A program made the translations under genes and the position numbers. The notes beneath the pieces were generated by a model. The model was given only the letters and a program-made list of their open reading frames with translations. It had not been told where the DNA came from and did not search any database. Of a stretch of DNA of 64,000 nt, positions 53,082 to 60,975 are shown in pieces (within the stretch, counting starts at the first letter, position 1; every line of letters begins with the position of its first letter). The stretch covers positions 4,650,001 through 4,714,000 of the forward strand of contig NZ_CP023689.1 of the NCBI RefSeq assembly GCF_008704715.1. The letters are read 5' to 3'. The stretch comes from Streptomyces chartreusis (lineage in GTDB: Bacteria > Actinomycetota > Actinomycetes > Streptomycetales > Streptomycetaceae).

Positions 53082-53486
53082 GCGGCTCGCTCCGCTCCCC
53101 GCACGCGGCCCGGCCCCCGGCCAGGCCGCGCTCCTGTCTCCGCCCCACTCCAGCCCGGCCGGCGCCCATGCCGCGCGCTACAGCAGTCAGCCGCATGATG
53201 CCAGAGAAGAGGTGCGTCGTGGCTGGGCGGTTGGCTCACAGCTTTACGGAGCCACCTCAAAGCCGCTGCACCGACCTTGAGTGCGACCGTCCAGCAGCCC
53301 GTCGCGTCCGGTTCGCGCAAGTGTTTTGCGGGGCTGTGGATCGTATCGCGGGCCGCCGATGGGTAGGGGGCAACGAGGCCATTCCAGGCATAGGGGTCCC
53401 TGAAGTGCTCTAGCGTGTCGTCGGCGTGAAGACCAATTGCCGCGGCGCTCACCTGGTGCAGGGGTGCCCGGTTCGGGGGGTGCAGT
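53082..53486. other. Non-coding left end of island module 2
   Basis: No gene supported. The first 185 bases match the left end of module 1 without the palindromic insert. The remaining 200 bases before the GTG at 53487 contain the promoter region of the large TIR-CHAT-NB-ARC-TPR gene; no clear hexamers were identified. Confidence 0.6.
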
Positions 53487-56400
53487 GTGGCTGAGGTCGG
53501 TCGGTTCGACGCGTTCGTGTCGTATGCGCATGAGGATGAGCCGTGGGCGAAGACCCTGGCGGAGAATCTGCATCGGCTGGGTCTTACTGTGTGGCTGGAT
53601 CAGTGGGAACTGGTCGGGGGCCAGCGGTTGGCGTCGCGATTGCAGGACGGGCTGGCAAGAGCTGGTGCCGTGGTGACTGTCGTCAGCCGACCCTGGGTGG
53701 AGTCCGGGTGGTGCGGTGAGGAGTTCGATGCCGCCGTGGCCGCCGCAGTGAGGCGAGGACAGCGCCTGATCCCGATTCTGGTGGGCGAGGCGGAGCTGCC
53801 ACCTTTCATCGCATCGCGGCTGTACATCGACTTCCGTTACGTGGCTTCCCCGGAACAGTACTTGGAGCGGGTGAGGCAGCTGGAGCGGGCGGTGCGGGGG
53901 CTGTCGTCGGCGCAGCGCCCGGAGCGAGGTGGGGCGCTGGTGGTGCCCGATGCGGTTGGCTACCGGCCGGACGGGCCCACGCATGCAGAGTTACGTGTGG
54001 GCACGGGGGCGGTGGCGTTCTCCACCGTGGGTGGTGAGGTGTCCTGTGTGCCGCGCGGGGTGGATCGTGGTCTCGAGCAGCGTCTGTGGATGCTCCAGAG
54101 GGCCCGTACCAGGGCCACAAGTGGCCTGGCCATGCGGCGATTGCCGCCCCTGGAGGAGGCTGCCGCTTCCGGAGGGGTGACGGGCGCGCTGGTTGCCGTG
54201 GGTGGGGCAATGAGCGAGCGGTTCGTGTGCGGTGCGGTGGCGGCGGCTCTGGCCCGGGAGGAGCAGCTGGCCCAGGCGCGTCATGCGTCGTTGCGGATTG
54301 GGTTGAGGGTGGATGACCCAAGGTGGGTGGATCTGCCGTGGGAGACCCTGACCATTCCTGGGGCGGGACGGCCGTTGGTGCTCTCGGAGCAGGTCGAGCT
54401 GTACCGCACGGTGCAGCGGGAGAGTGCGCCTGTCGCGGTGCAGGTGCCCGGTCCGTTGCGTATTCTTGCGGTGGTGGCCAGCCCCGAGTCGGGTGGGGGT
54501 GAACTCCTCGACTATGAAGGGGAGTTAGGCCGGATCCTGGATGCAGTCGACCCGGCGCGGTCAGGGCAGGGCACGTATGTGCGGGTGCTGAACTGGGGCT
54601 CTCTTGCCGAGATCCGCGCGGCTCTGGAGCAGGAGCGCTTCCACGTCCTGCACCTTTCGTGCCATGCCGAGCCGGGTGTCCTGTTACTCGAAGGCGAGCA
54701 GGGTCAGGTCGACGAGGCCGATGCGCAGCGGTTCATCGCAGAGGGCCTGCCCGCCGATCGGGCGGTTCCGTTGGTGGTGCTGGCCGGCTGTTCCACCGCC
54801 CGCACCCCCGTGGCACAGGATGCGGAGGAACCGGAAGAGCTTCCTTCAGGTGATGCGGAGGGCTCGGACTCCGACGCTGAAAGGCCTGGTGCTGATGCTG
54901 TGAGTGCGGCGGGGCGGGTCCGGGCGGGTCTGGCGCGCGCGTTGCTAGAGCGCGGGGTGCCGGCGGTGCTGGCGATGACCGAAGCTGTCACGGACCACTA
55001 CGCCACCGAACTGGCTGCAGAGATGTACGAGGCGCTGGCGCGGGCCGAGCATCCCAACCCCCTGACCGCTCTCTCCCAGGCCCGCCGCACCCTGGAGACC
55101 CGGCGTCGGCAGCTGCCGGACAATGATCCGCGTGCCGCGTGGCCGGAGTGGGCGACCCCGGCGCTGTTTCTGGCGGGCCCCCCGCTGCCCTTGTTCGACC
55201 GCGCCCCCGGCGCCGACCGGGTGCCAGTCGTGCCGGAGATAATGCTGGACGAGGGCATGGTGGTGCGTAAGGTCGGCGAGTTCGTCGGCCGACGCGCCGA
55301 GTTGCGCCGGTTGCTATCCGCTCTGCGGGATCCCCAACGGGCGGGGGTGCTGGTCCATGGCATCGGCGGGGTCGGGAAATCCACACTGACGGCCGAACTC
55401 CTGCACCACTACAGCGCCCAGGGCCGGCTGATCGTGCCGGTTGCGGCGAGCACGACCCGCACCGTTGACGACCTCCTGGAAACCCTGCGGCAGCGCTTGA
55501 ACACCCACTGCGTGACCGAGGACCTGCCGGAGACAGATCCGTTACGACGCGTGGTGGTTGTCCTGGCGGACGCCAGTTCACCGTGGCGGGAGCGATGGCA
55601 GCTGGTCCGCCAGGCTGTGCTGCCACGGCTTCCGGTGCTGATGGTCTTGGACAATGCCGAAGATCTACTCGTTCGGTCAGGCGATGGTTGGGGGCTGTCC
55701 GACCCGGCGTTGGCAGCTTTCCTGACAGCATGGGCGGCGGCGAGTCCGCGGACCCGGCTGCTGGTCACCAGCCGGTACCCCTTCAGCCTCTCCCAGCGCG
55801 CCCACAAACGGCTCACCACCCATCACCTGGGACCGCTGTCGCCGGCCGAGACCCGCAAACTCATTTGGCGCCTGCCCGGCCTCGACGCCCTCACCCCCGC
55901 CGAGCGGCAGCGTGCGTACACCGACGTAGGGGGCCACCCCAGGGCCCTGGAATACCTCGACGCCCTGCTGCGCGGCGGCCAAGCGCGATTCCCCGACATC
56001 GCCGACCGCATGGAAACCGCCCTGGAGAACCGCGGCATTCCCGATCCCGAGGGCTGGCTGGCACACGTTGCGGGCGACCTGGACACGGCACTGGCCGAGA
56101 CCGTCACCCTCGCGGTCGACGACATCCTCCTCGACATCCTCCTCGACCAGCTCGAAGACGTGCCCGGAGCACGGCGGCTGCTGGACGGGATGGCCATCTA
56201 CCGCACCCCGGTCGACTCCACCGGGGCCGCGTGGCAGCTGTCACAGCTGACCACACCTCCCGAACCCGACCCCGCCCTCCACGGGCGCCTCCAAACGATG
56301 AATGCGCGCATCGCCGAGGCCCGCGCGGCCGGAGCAGGACTGGACAACCACTATGGCCTGACACCCGAAGCGATCACCGAATACGAAACCCTCTGGGGGG

Positions 56401-58070
56401 AGCTTCTGCGCCCCCCGGTCGACCTGGACGGCCAGGGCAGGAACGCGTTGAAGCGGCTGCTCGAACTCGGGCTGGTCTCCCCGGCCCCCGCGCCCCAGGA
56501 CGAACCGGGCAGCCCGCCCAGCGGCTTGACAGTGCACCACTGGACCGCTGACGCCCTCCGCGGGCGCGCCCACCCCGACACCCTCAAAGCCGCCCACCAA
56601 CGGGCCGCCGCCTACTGGCAATGGCACGTCAACGTATGGCCGCAGCCCCCCACCGACGACATCAAACAGCTCATCGAGGCACGCCATCATCACCACCAGG
56701 CCGGCGACGTCGACCAAGCCAACGCTGTCACAGGGTGGGTGTGCGCCCAGCTGCACACCTGGGGAGCCTGGGACTGGGAACAACAATTGGTAGAGGAATC
56801 CCTCACCTGGGTCCCCAACCGCTCCGGCATCGCCAGCAGCTACATTCACCAGCTCGGCATCATCGCGCAGGAGCGGGGGGACTACCGGCAGGCCGAGGAA
56901 CACTACCGCGCCTCCCTCACCATCAGCGAGGAGCTCGGCGACCGCTCCGGCATCGCCATTAGCTACCACCAGCTCGGCATCATCGCGCAGGAGCGGGGGG
57001 ACTACCGGCAGGCCGAGGAACGCTACCGTGCCTCCCTCACCATCCTGGAAGAGCTCAGCGACCGCTCCGGCATCGCCAGCAGCTACAGTCAGCTGGGCAT
57101 CATCGCGCAGGAGCGGGGGGACTACCGGCAGGCCGAGGAACACTACCGCGCCTCCCTCACCATCAGCGAGGAGCTCGGCAACCGGTCCGGCATCGCTACT
57201 GGCTACCACCAGCTCGGCATCATCGCGCAGCTGCGGGGGGACTACCGGCAGGCCGAGGAACACTGCCGCGCCGCCCTCACCATCAAGGAAAAACTCGGCA
57301 ACCGCTCTGGCATCGCGAACAGCTACGGTCAGCTGGGCATCATCGCGCAGGAGCGGGGGGACAACCAGCAGGCCGAGGAACACTACCGCGCCGCCCTCAC
57401 CATCAGCGAGGAGATCGGCAACCGCTCCGGCATCGCCAACTGCTACCACCAGCTCGGCATCATCGCGCAGGAGCGGGGGGACAACCAGCAGGCCGAGGAA
57501 CACTACCGCGCCGCCCTCACCATCAAGGAGGAGATCGGCGACCGCTCCGGCATCGCGAACAGCTACGGTCAGCTGGGCATCATCGCGCAGGAGCGGGGGG
57601 ACTACCGGGAGGCCGAGGAACACTGCCGCGCCTCCCTCACCATCAGCGAGGAGATCGGCAACCGCTCCGGCATCGCCAACTGCTACCACCAGCTCGGCAT
57701 CATCGCGCAGGAGCGGGGGGACAACCAGCAGGCCGAGGAACACTACCGCGCCGCCCTCACCATCAGCGAGGAGATCGGCAACCGCTCCGGCATCGCCAGC
57801 AGCTACGGTCAGCTGGGCATTCTCCGCACTGAGCAGCAGCGCCCCGCCGAAGGCGTGGCACACATGCTCGAGGCGCTGGTCCTTCAACTGGAGATCGGAC
57901 GTCCGCCGGACACGACCCTTTACTGGCTCGGCCGGCAGAGGGCTCTCCTCGGCGACGACGACTTCCGATCCATCCTCAACGACCTTGTGACGGACGATGT
58001 AGCGGCAGCGATCATGAACGCCGCACCACCCCAAAACGAGCCTCCCCCACATGAAGAGTCAACCGGATAG
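53487..58070 (+). CDS. TIR-CHAT-NB-ARC-TPR multidomain (STAND/NLR-like) protein
   Basis: A 1527-residue protein, GTG start (MAEVGRFDAFVSYAHEDEPW). Residues 6-140: TIR domain with VSYAHEDE, WLDQWEL and SGWCGEEF, E79 as candidate NADase Glu. Residues about 220-570: CHAT caspase-like protease with the dyad H393 (HLSCHAEPG) and C435 (LAGCSTA). Residues about 600-900: NB-ARC ATPase with P-loop 625-632 (GIGGVGKS), Walker B VLMVLDNAEDLL and sensor LLVTSRYP. Residues 900-1110: winged-helix/linker. From 1111: eight near-identical 40-residue TPRs plus a degenerate ninth, then a short acidic tail. It holds two potential effectors (NAD-cleaving TIR and protease CHAT) on one STAND switch, as in bacterial NLR-type defence proteins. 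It is the only gene of island module 2. GC content is like the genome's. Confidence 0.9.
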   Translation: MAEVGRFDAFVSYAHEDEPWAKTLAENLHRLGLTVWLDQWELVGGQRLASRLQDGLARAGAVVTVVSRPWVESGWCGEEFDAAVAAAVRRGQRLIPILVGEAELPPFIASRLYIDFRYVASPEQYLERVRQLERAVRGLSSAQRPERGGALVVPDAVGYRPDGPTHAELRVGTGAVAFSTVGGEVSCVPRGVDRGLEQRLWMLQRARTRATSGLAMRRLPPLEEAAASGGVTGALVAVGGAMSERFVCGAVAAALAREEQLAQARHASLRIGLRVDDPRWVDLPWETLTIPGAGRPLVLSEQVELYRTVQRESAPVAVQVPGPLRILAVVASPESGGGELLDYEGELGRILDAVDPARSGQGTYVRVLNWGSLAEIRAALEQERFHVLHLSCHAEPGVLLLEGEQGQVDEADAQRFIAEGLPADRAVPLVVLAGCSTARTPVAQDAEEPEELPSGDAEGSDSDAERPGADAVSAAGRVRAGLARALLERGVPAVLAMTEAVTDHYATELAAEMYEALARAEHPNPLTALSQARRTLETRRRQLPDNDPRAAWPEWATPALFLAGPPLPLFDRAPGADRVPVVPEIMLDEGMVVRKVGEFVGRRAELRRLLSALRDPQRAGVLVHGIGGVGKSTLTAELLHHYSAQGRLIVPVAASTTRTVDDLLETLRQRLNTHCVTEDLPETDPLRRVVVVLADASSPWRERWQLVRQAVLPRLPVLMVLDNAEDLLVRSGDGWGLSDPALAAFLTAWAAASPRTRLLVTSRYPFSLSQRAHKRLTTHHLGPLSPAETRKLIWRLPGLDALTPAERQRAYTDVGGHPRALEYLDALLRGGQARFPDIADRMETALENRGIPDPEGWLAHVAGDLDTALAETVTLAVDDILLDILLDQLEDVPGARRLLDGMAIYRTPVDSTGAAWQLSQLTTPPEPDPALHGRLQTMNARIAEARAAGAGLDNHYGLTPEAITEYETLWGELLRPPVDLDGQGRNALKRLLELGLVSPAPAPQDEPGSPPSGLTVHHWTADALRGRAHPDTLKAAHQRAAAYWQWHVNVWPQPPTDDIKQLIEARHHHHQAGDVDQANAVTGWVCAQLHTWGAWDWEQQLVEESLTWVPNRSGIASSYIHQLGIIAQERGDYRQAEEHYRASLTISEELGDRSGIAISYHQLGIIAQERGDYRQAEERYRASLTILEELSDRSGIASSYSQLGIIAQERGDYRQAEEHYRASLTISEELGNRSGIATGYHQLGIIAQLRGDYRQAEEHCRAALTIKEKLGNRSGIANSYGQLGIIAQERGDNQQAEEHYRAALTISEEIGNRSGIANCYHQLGIIAQERGDNQQAEEHYRAALTIKEEIGDRSGIANSYGQLGIIAQERGDYREAEEHCRASLTISEEIGNRSGIANCYHQLGIIAQERGDNQQAEEHYRAALTISEEIGNRSGIASSYGQLGILRTEQQRPAEGVAHMLEALVLQLEIGRPPDTTLYWLGRQRALLGDDDFRSILNDLVTDDVAAAIMNAAPPQNEPPPHEESTG
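56818..57837 (+). repeat. 120-bp tandem repeats encoding TPR units
   Basis: Eight units (first 123 bp, then seven of exactly 120 bp starting at 56941, 57061, 57181, 57301, 57421, 57541, 57661) and a partial ninth from 57781. Each encodes SGIA-x2-Y-x-QLGIIAQERGD and then QAEEHYRA-LTI. Units 5-6 and 7-8 form near-identical pairs (SYGQ then CYHQ), showing a 240-bp higher-order duplication. Confidence 0.95.
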
Positions 58071-58505
58071 GGCCCCACAAAGCACAGATCAGTCGTCGAC
58101 CGTGGTGCAGTACTTGCCGGACGATCCGCAGACTCGACCAGCCCCTCAGACATCAATGACCAACCAGCCGATAGTTCGGGACGAAGAGGTCATCGAGGAA
58201 GGAGCCGCCCAAGCACTTCCGCCGTCGAGACTTGCTCTGGTCGACGGCCAACAGCGTGGCTCGGGCTGGCGAGGGTACAGCGAGGCATACGCGCGCCCTC
58301 ACGGTGGGCGGACCCGCCACCGTGGCGGACTGTCGTCGGTTGAGGCTCAGACACCAACGGAGAGTCGAGGCACAGGGACCGTGCCATTCGCGTGCCAGAT
58401 CCTGCGGGGAGCAACGGGGAACAGCGGGAACTCACCCCGAACGCGACCAAGAGTCCGACACGACTCCGCCGCAGGTCAGCCCAGCAACCACTGAGAAGAA
58501 CCCCG
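58071..58505. repeat. Distal end of island module 2, with distal-end repeat copy B (from about 58165)
   Basis: No gene supported. From about 58165 it matches 51540-51918 in patches: CGGGACGAAGAGGTCATC, CACTTCCGCC, GTCGGTTGAGGCTCAGACAC, GTGCCATTCGCGTGCCAGATC and CTGCGGGGAGCAACGGGGAAC in pieces, then GACTCCGCCGCAGGTCAGC, leading into CCCCGAGCTTCCCAAGCT at the third long repeat. Shared distal ends indicate related elements. Confidence 0.72.
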
Positions 58506-58729
58506 AGCTTCCCAAGCTGAGAGCGCGAGTTCGATTCTCGTCACCCGCTCCATTCGAACCCCCAGGTCAGTGACCCGGGGGTTGTTTGTTTTCGGTCGTC
58601 GCGGGCGTTGATCTCGCCGACATCGAGAACAACGGTCTCAATCATCCCGGGAAGCCCAGGGCTTACCCGAACAAGACGACGCGATTCGCAGGCCGCAGGA
58701 CGAGTTACAACATTCTCTACTGCTTCAAG
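58506..58729. repeat. Long attachment-site repeat, copy 3 (attR)
   Basis: 224 bp nearly identical to copies 1 and 2, again lacking the tRNA 5' half. After TTCAAG at 58729 it diverges from both left ends, so the sequence to the right is either the original chromosome or yet another element. Confidence 0.93.
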
Positions 58730-59203
58730 CCCCGGCTACGCTCTGCTCCGCCGGGCGCGCTCGGGGAGAGTGGTGGGTTGAGGTCTGTTACGCCGACCTC
58801 GTTGGTGGCGATCGGGCTGCGGAGATCGACTTTTGCGAGGACCATCACGGCCAGTAAGGGGGGCACGCGCCTACACGCATGCAGGTACGGACCGTCACAG
58901 AAATGCACTGCCGGTATGAAGTCCCTTCAGGCAGCACGTCGAACGTTTGGCATCCGGTACCGGGCACTACCGAATTGGTACCAGTCCGAGAAGCGGACGG
59001 ATGGGCAAAGACTCGCCCGCACGTGCGCTTCGCCGGCTACCTCGTAACGGCCGAGCGGACCCCGGACGGGCAAGGGAGTTCGGCTTCTCGTAATCAGTGA
59101 GAAGTGCCGAGACAGGCGAATCACTGGGAATCACGGGCGCAGGCGGGCAGCTTGGATGACGAAGGCCTCGACCGATGTTGCTGGTCAGGGGCCGTTCATA
59201 TGC
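58730..59203. other. Gap right of the island without a supported gene
   Basis: About 470 bases. Several open frames exist but none has a binding site with convincing codon bias. A weak hairpin (GGCTTCTC...GAGAAGTGCC) is near 59083-59106. It ends at the tRNA-Ser fragment. Confidence 0.5.
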
Positions 59204-59258
59204 GTGGGTGTGGGATTTGAACCCGCGGTGGCATCGCTGCCACGACGGTTTTCAAGAC
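59204..59258 (-). pseudogene. 3' fragment of tRNA-Ser (TGA anticodon)
   Basis: Read on the minus strand: CTTGAAAACCGTCG (anticodon loop and 3' stem), a long variable arm GTGGCAGCGATGCCAC, T-arm GCGGG-TTCAAAT-CCCAC, and acceptor 3' strand ACCCAC. The 5' half of a tRNA is missing: upstream of the anticodon the bases (TACGCAGT) no longer pair and belong to a protein-coding frame. This is the usual remnant left at the end of an element inserted in a tRNA-Ser gene. Confidence 0.75.
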
Positions 59259-59725
59259 TGCGTACGGATCGACGTTCCCGAAGCGTCGAGTGCACCCACG
59301 GCCGCGTGGAAATGAGCTGGCCCGCGACGCAACCGTTCTCCTGCGCACCGCCAGAACAGTCGCTCCTGTGCGTCCTCCATTGAATGCATGCCCAGGCCGT
59401 GCTCGGGGCACAGGGGCCAGGCCTGCCACGAAAGCTCCATGACAGTCTCCTGTGCGGCATCGGCGACGCTCGCCAGCGCAGAGGCAAGGCTGTCCTGCGA
59501 GTTCGGGTCCAGGCAATTGCCGTGCCACTCGCCGTTGGCCATGGCGACGTAGACGTTCTCCGGCTCATCCGCATCGTAGGACGGAAGGGCCAGCAGTTGC
59601 AGGGGTTCCAGCTGGGGAAGCGTCACCGCCAGGTCCCGGTTCAGGAGGGCGAGAGCCTGGTCCCACACCGGGTACTCGCCCGGCGACACGTGGCGAGGCT
59701 CAGGGGGGTCGAAAAGAGCGCACAT
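59252..59725 (-). CDS. Hypothetical protein ending inside the tRNA-Ser fragment
   Basis: A 157-residue soluble protein, ATG 59725 (MCALFDPPEPRHVSPGEYPVW) with GGAGG eight bases upstream. Features are DQALALLNRDLAVTLPQLEPLQLLALPSYDADEPENVYVAM and CPEHGLGMHSMEDAQERLFWRCAG. Its TGA stop is the anticodon triplet of the tRNA-Ser remnant, so the last residues were probably set by the insertion. No family recognised. Confidence 0.68.
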   Translation of the reverse strand: MCALFDPPEPRHVSPGEYPVWDQALALLNRDLAVTLPQLEPLQLLALPSYDADEPENVYVAMANGEWHGNCLDPNSQDSLASALASVADAAQETVMELSWQAWPLCPEHGLGMHSMEDAQERLFWRCAGERLRRGPAHFHAAVGALDASGTSIRTQS

Positions 59726-60207
59726 GAGCACCATCCTCCGCCACGCCGGGGACAGTCCCAATCGCTCAACAGCGTCGCCCCCCTGCAAAGGCCGCGTGCG
59801 GCGGCTGACATCAGCGGCTGACAGGGGCGAGCACAAAGAGCAGCGCTCGGCGGCGGGCCTCAGTGGAAGATCGGCTGAGGCGCAGGCCGGGTTGGCCGAC
59901 GGTGACTCGCGCCACGACGGCTCTGTTGGACTTCCCGCCGGCGTGGGCCACCACTTCAATCGCGTACTCCTCTTCGAACCGTGGCGGACGCGTGCCGGAT
60001 CGTGTGGGGAGCAGCCATCCGGTCCGTGGTCACCCCCGCCAGGGTCCTGCGGTACGGGCGTCAGGCGCTGGGTCGCGGGTGGATAGGCCCGGCAGTACGC
60101 TTTTTCACAAAGTCGGGGATCGCAGAACGGGGCCGGAGCCCCCCGCCCATTGAGGTCGCATTCCTCTGGCCGGCTCTGATCGCGATCAGTAGGCAGGGTG
60201 ACTTTTC
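59726..60207. other. Gap between the 157-residue gene and the ATC-hydrolase-like gene
   Basis: About 480 bases. A minus-strand frame near 59820-59965 (VVAHAGGKSNRAVVARVTVG) is open but lacks a convincing start, so it is not called. The bases before 60208 contain AGGGTGA as ribosome binding site and presumably the promoter. Confidence 0.45.
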
Positions 60208-60939
60208 ATGAATGCCATCGAAAAGGCAATCGGAGTAGAGGCCCACTGGTTGATGGGGCGCGTCATGCCCCGCAGGTTTCTCGGCGAAGTCCGCAAACAC
60301 CTCCACCATGTGGCGCCCGATCGCGAGGACGAGCTGATCGACGCGATCCGCGCGCGTGCGGAGGAGATCGCCGACGCGGACGAGGACATGGCCACCGACG
60401 GACCGTCGAAGGGGGCGCTGGCGATCGGTGCGGTCGTACTGGCCGCCTTCGAGAAGCTGGTCCCCCTGTTCGACGGGGACGAGAAGCGGACGATCCGCTA
60501 TCTCCAGCACGCGATGAGCCCGGTGCTGAAGCGCCCGTACGACATGACCTTCTCGACCCTCAACAAGCAGGACCACGCGCTCGACAAGATCGAGAAGACG
60601 TGTCGCGTGATGGTGAAGCTCTACCCCGCCCACTTCGAGTTCGACTTTCAGCGACCGGAGCCGGGGCTATTCGAGATGAACGTCAAACGCTGCTTCTGGC
60701 GCGACTTCTTCGGCCGCCACGACGCCACGGCCGTCACAACGGTGATGTGCGCGTTCGACGTGAACTTCATGAAGGCGATCGACCCCGCGGTCAGCGGGCT
60801 GCGCGCCGAACGTACCTCCTTGCTTTCACTCGGTGACAGCGAGTGCCGCTTCGCCGTCCTTGAAACCGACGACCCTCTCGACGGCTACAGCGACGCTCTC
60901 GAGACGCGGTTCGTCGACGACAAGGAGGGCAAGGGCTGA
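60208..60939 (+). CDS. L-2-amino-thiazoline-4-carboxylic acid hydrolase-like protein
   Basis: A 243-residue soluble protein (MNAIEKAIGVEAHWLMGRVMPRRFLGEV). The later part FEFDFQRPEPGLFEMNVKRCFWRDFFGRHDATAVTTVMCAFDVNFMKAI fits the ATC_hyd family pattern, in which a conserved Cys (KRCFW) and an NxF/DVNF block occur. Members hydrolyse thiazoline ring compounds in cysteine metabolism, but most are uncharacterised. Alone on its strand, convergent with the arsenic genes. Confidence 0.7.
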   Translation: MNAIEKAIGVEAHWLMGRVMPRRFLGEVRKHLHHVAPDREDELIDAIRARAEEIADADEDMATDGPSKGALAIGAVVLAAFEKLVPLFDGDEKRTIRYLQHAMSPVLKRPYDMTFSTLNKQDHALDKIEKTCRVMVKLYPAHFEFDFQRPEPGLFEMNVKRCFWRDFFGRHDATAVTTVMCAFDVNFMKAIDPAVSGLRAERTSLLSLGDSECRFAVLETDDPLDGYSDALETRFVDDKEGKG

Positions 60940-60975
60940 CGGCTTCGTGCGTGGTGAAACCGCCCGCCCGGTGCC

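Larger units (their letters stand above)
47411..58729. mobile_element. Composite genomic island at tRNA-Gly(CCC), no integrase visible
   Basis: An 11.3-kb accessory region bounded by direct repeats that begin in the anticodon arm of tRNA-Gly. Long copies lie at 47411, 52857 and 58506 and a 17-bp core at 51902, dividing the region into a first module (HIT, TIR, 116-residue protein, AlbA_2-TIR, 2TM-type protein), a short middle piece (205-residue protein) and a second module (TIR-CHAT-NB-ARC-TPR). Related sequence lies at the left ends of modules 1 and 2 and at the two distal ends near 51.9 and 58.5 kb. I found no tyrosine or serine recombinase, Rep, or transfer gene in any frame. Site-specific integration by a factor acting in trans, or since lost, is inferred. 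Confidence 0.8.

Noticed and set aside
56818..57837. CRISPR-like array
   Set aside because: Repeats are contiguous 120-bp coding units without spacers and encode TPRs.
56241..58052. A 603-codon frame antisense to the TPR part of the large island protein
   Set aside because: Its regularity only reflects the 120-bp repeats; no start or domain supports it.
47459..58505. Integrase, excisionase, Rep or Tra genes in the island
   Set aside because: All frames of useful length were read. None shows tyrosine-recombinase R-HxxR-Y, serine-recombinase or FtsK/TraB-like motifs.
58586..59047. A 153-codon plus-strand frame across the third long repeat
   Set aside because: Its first half lies in the tRNA-flank repeat, which is equally open in the other copy and non-coding; no start site.
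59815..59970. Minus-strand frame (VVAHAGGKSNRAVVARVTVG) between the 157-residue gene and its upstream region
   Set aside because: Only a GTG with poor spacing to GAGGAG is available, and there is no family match; left as uncertain gap.
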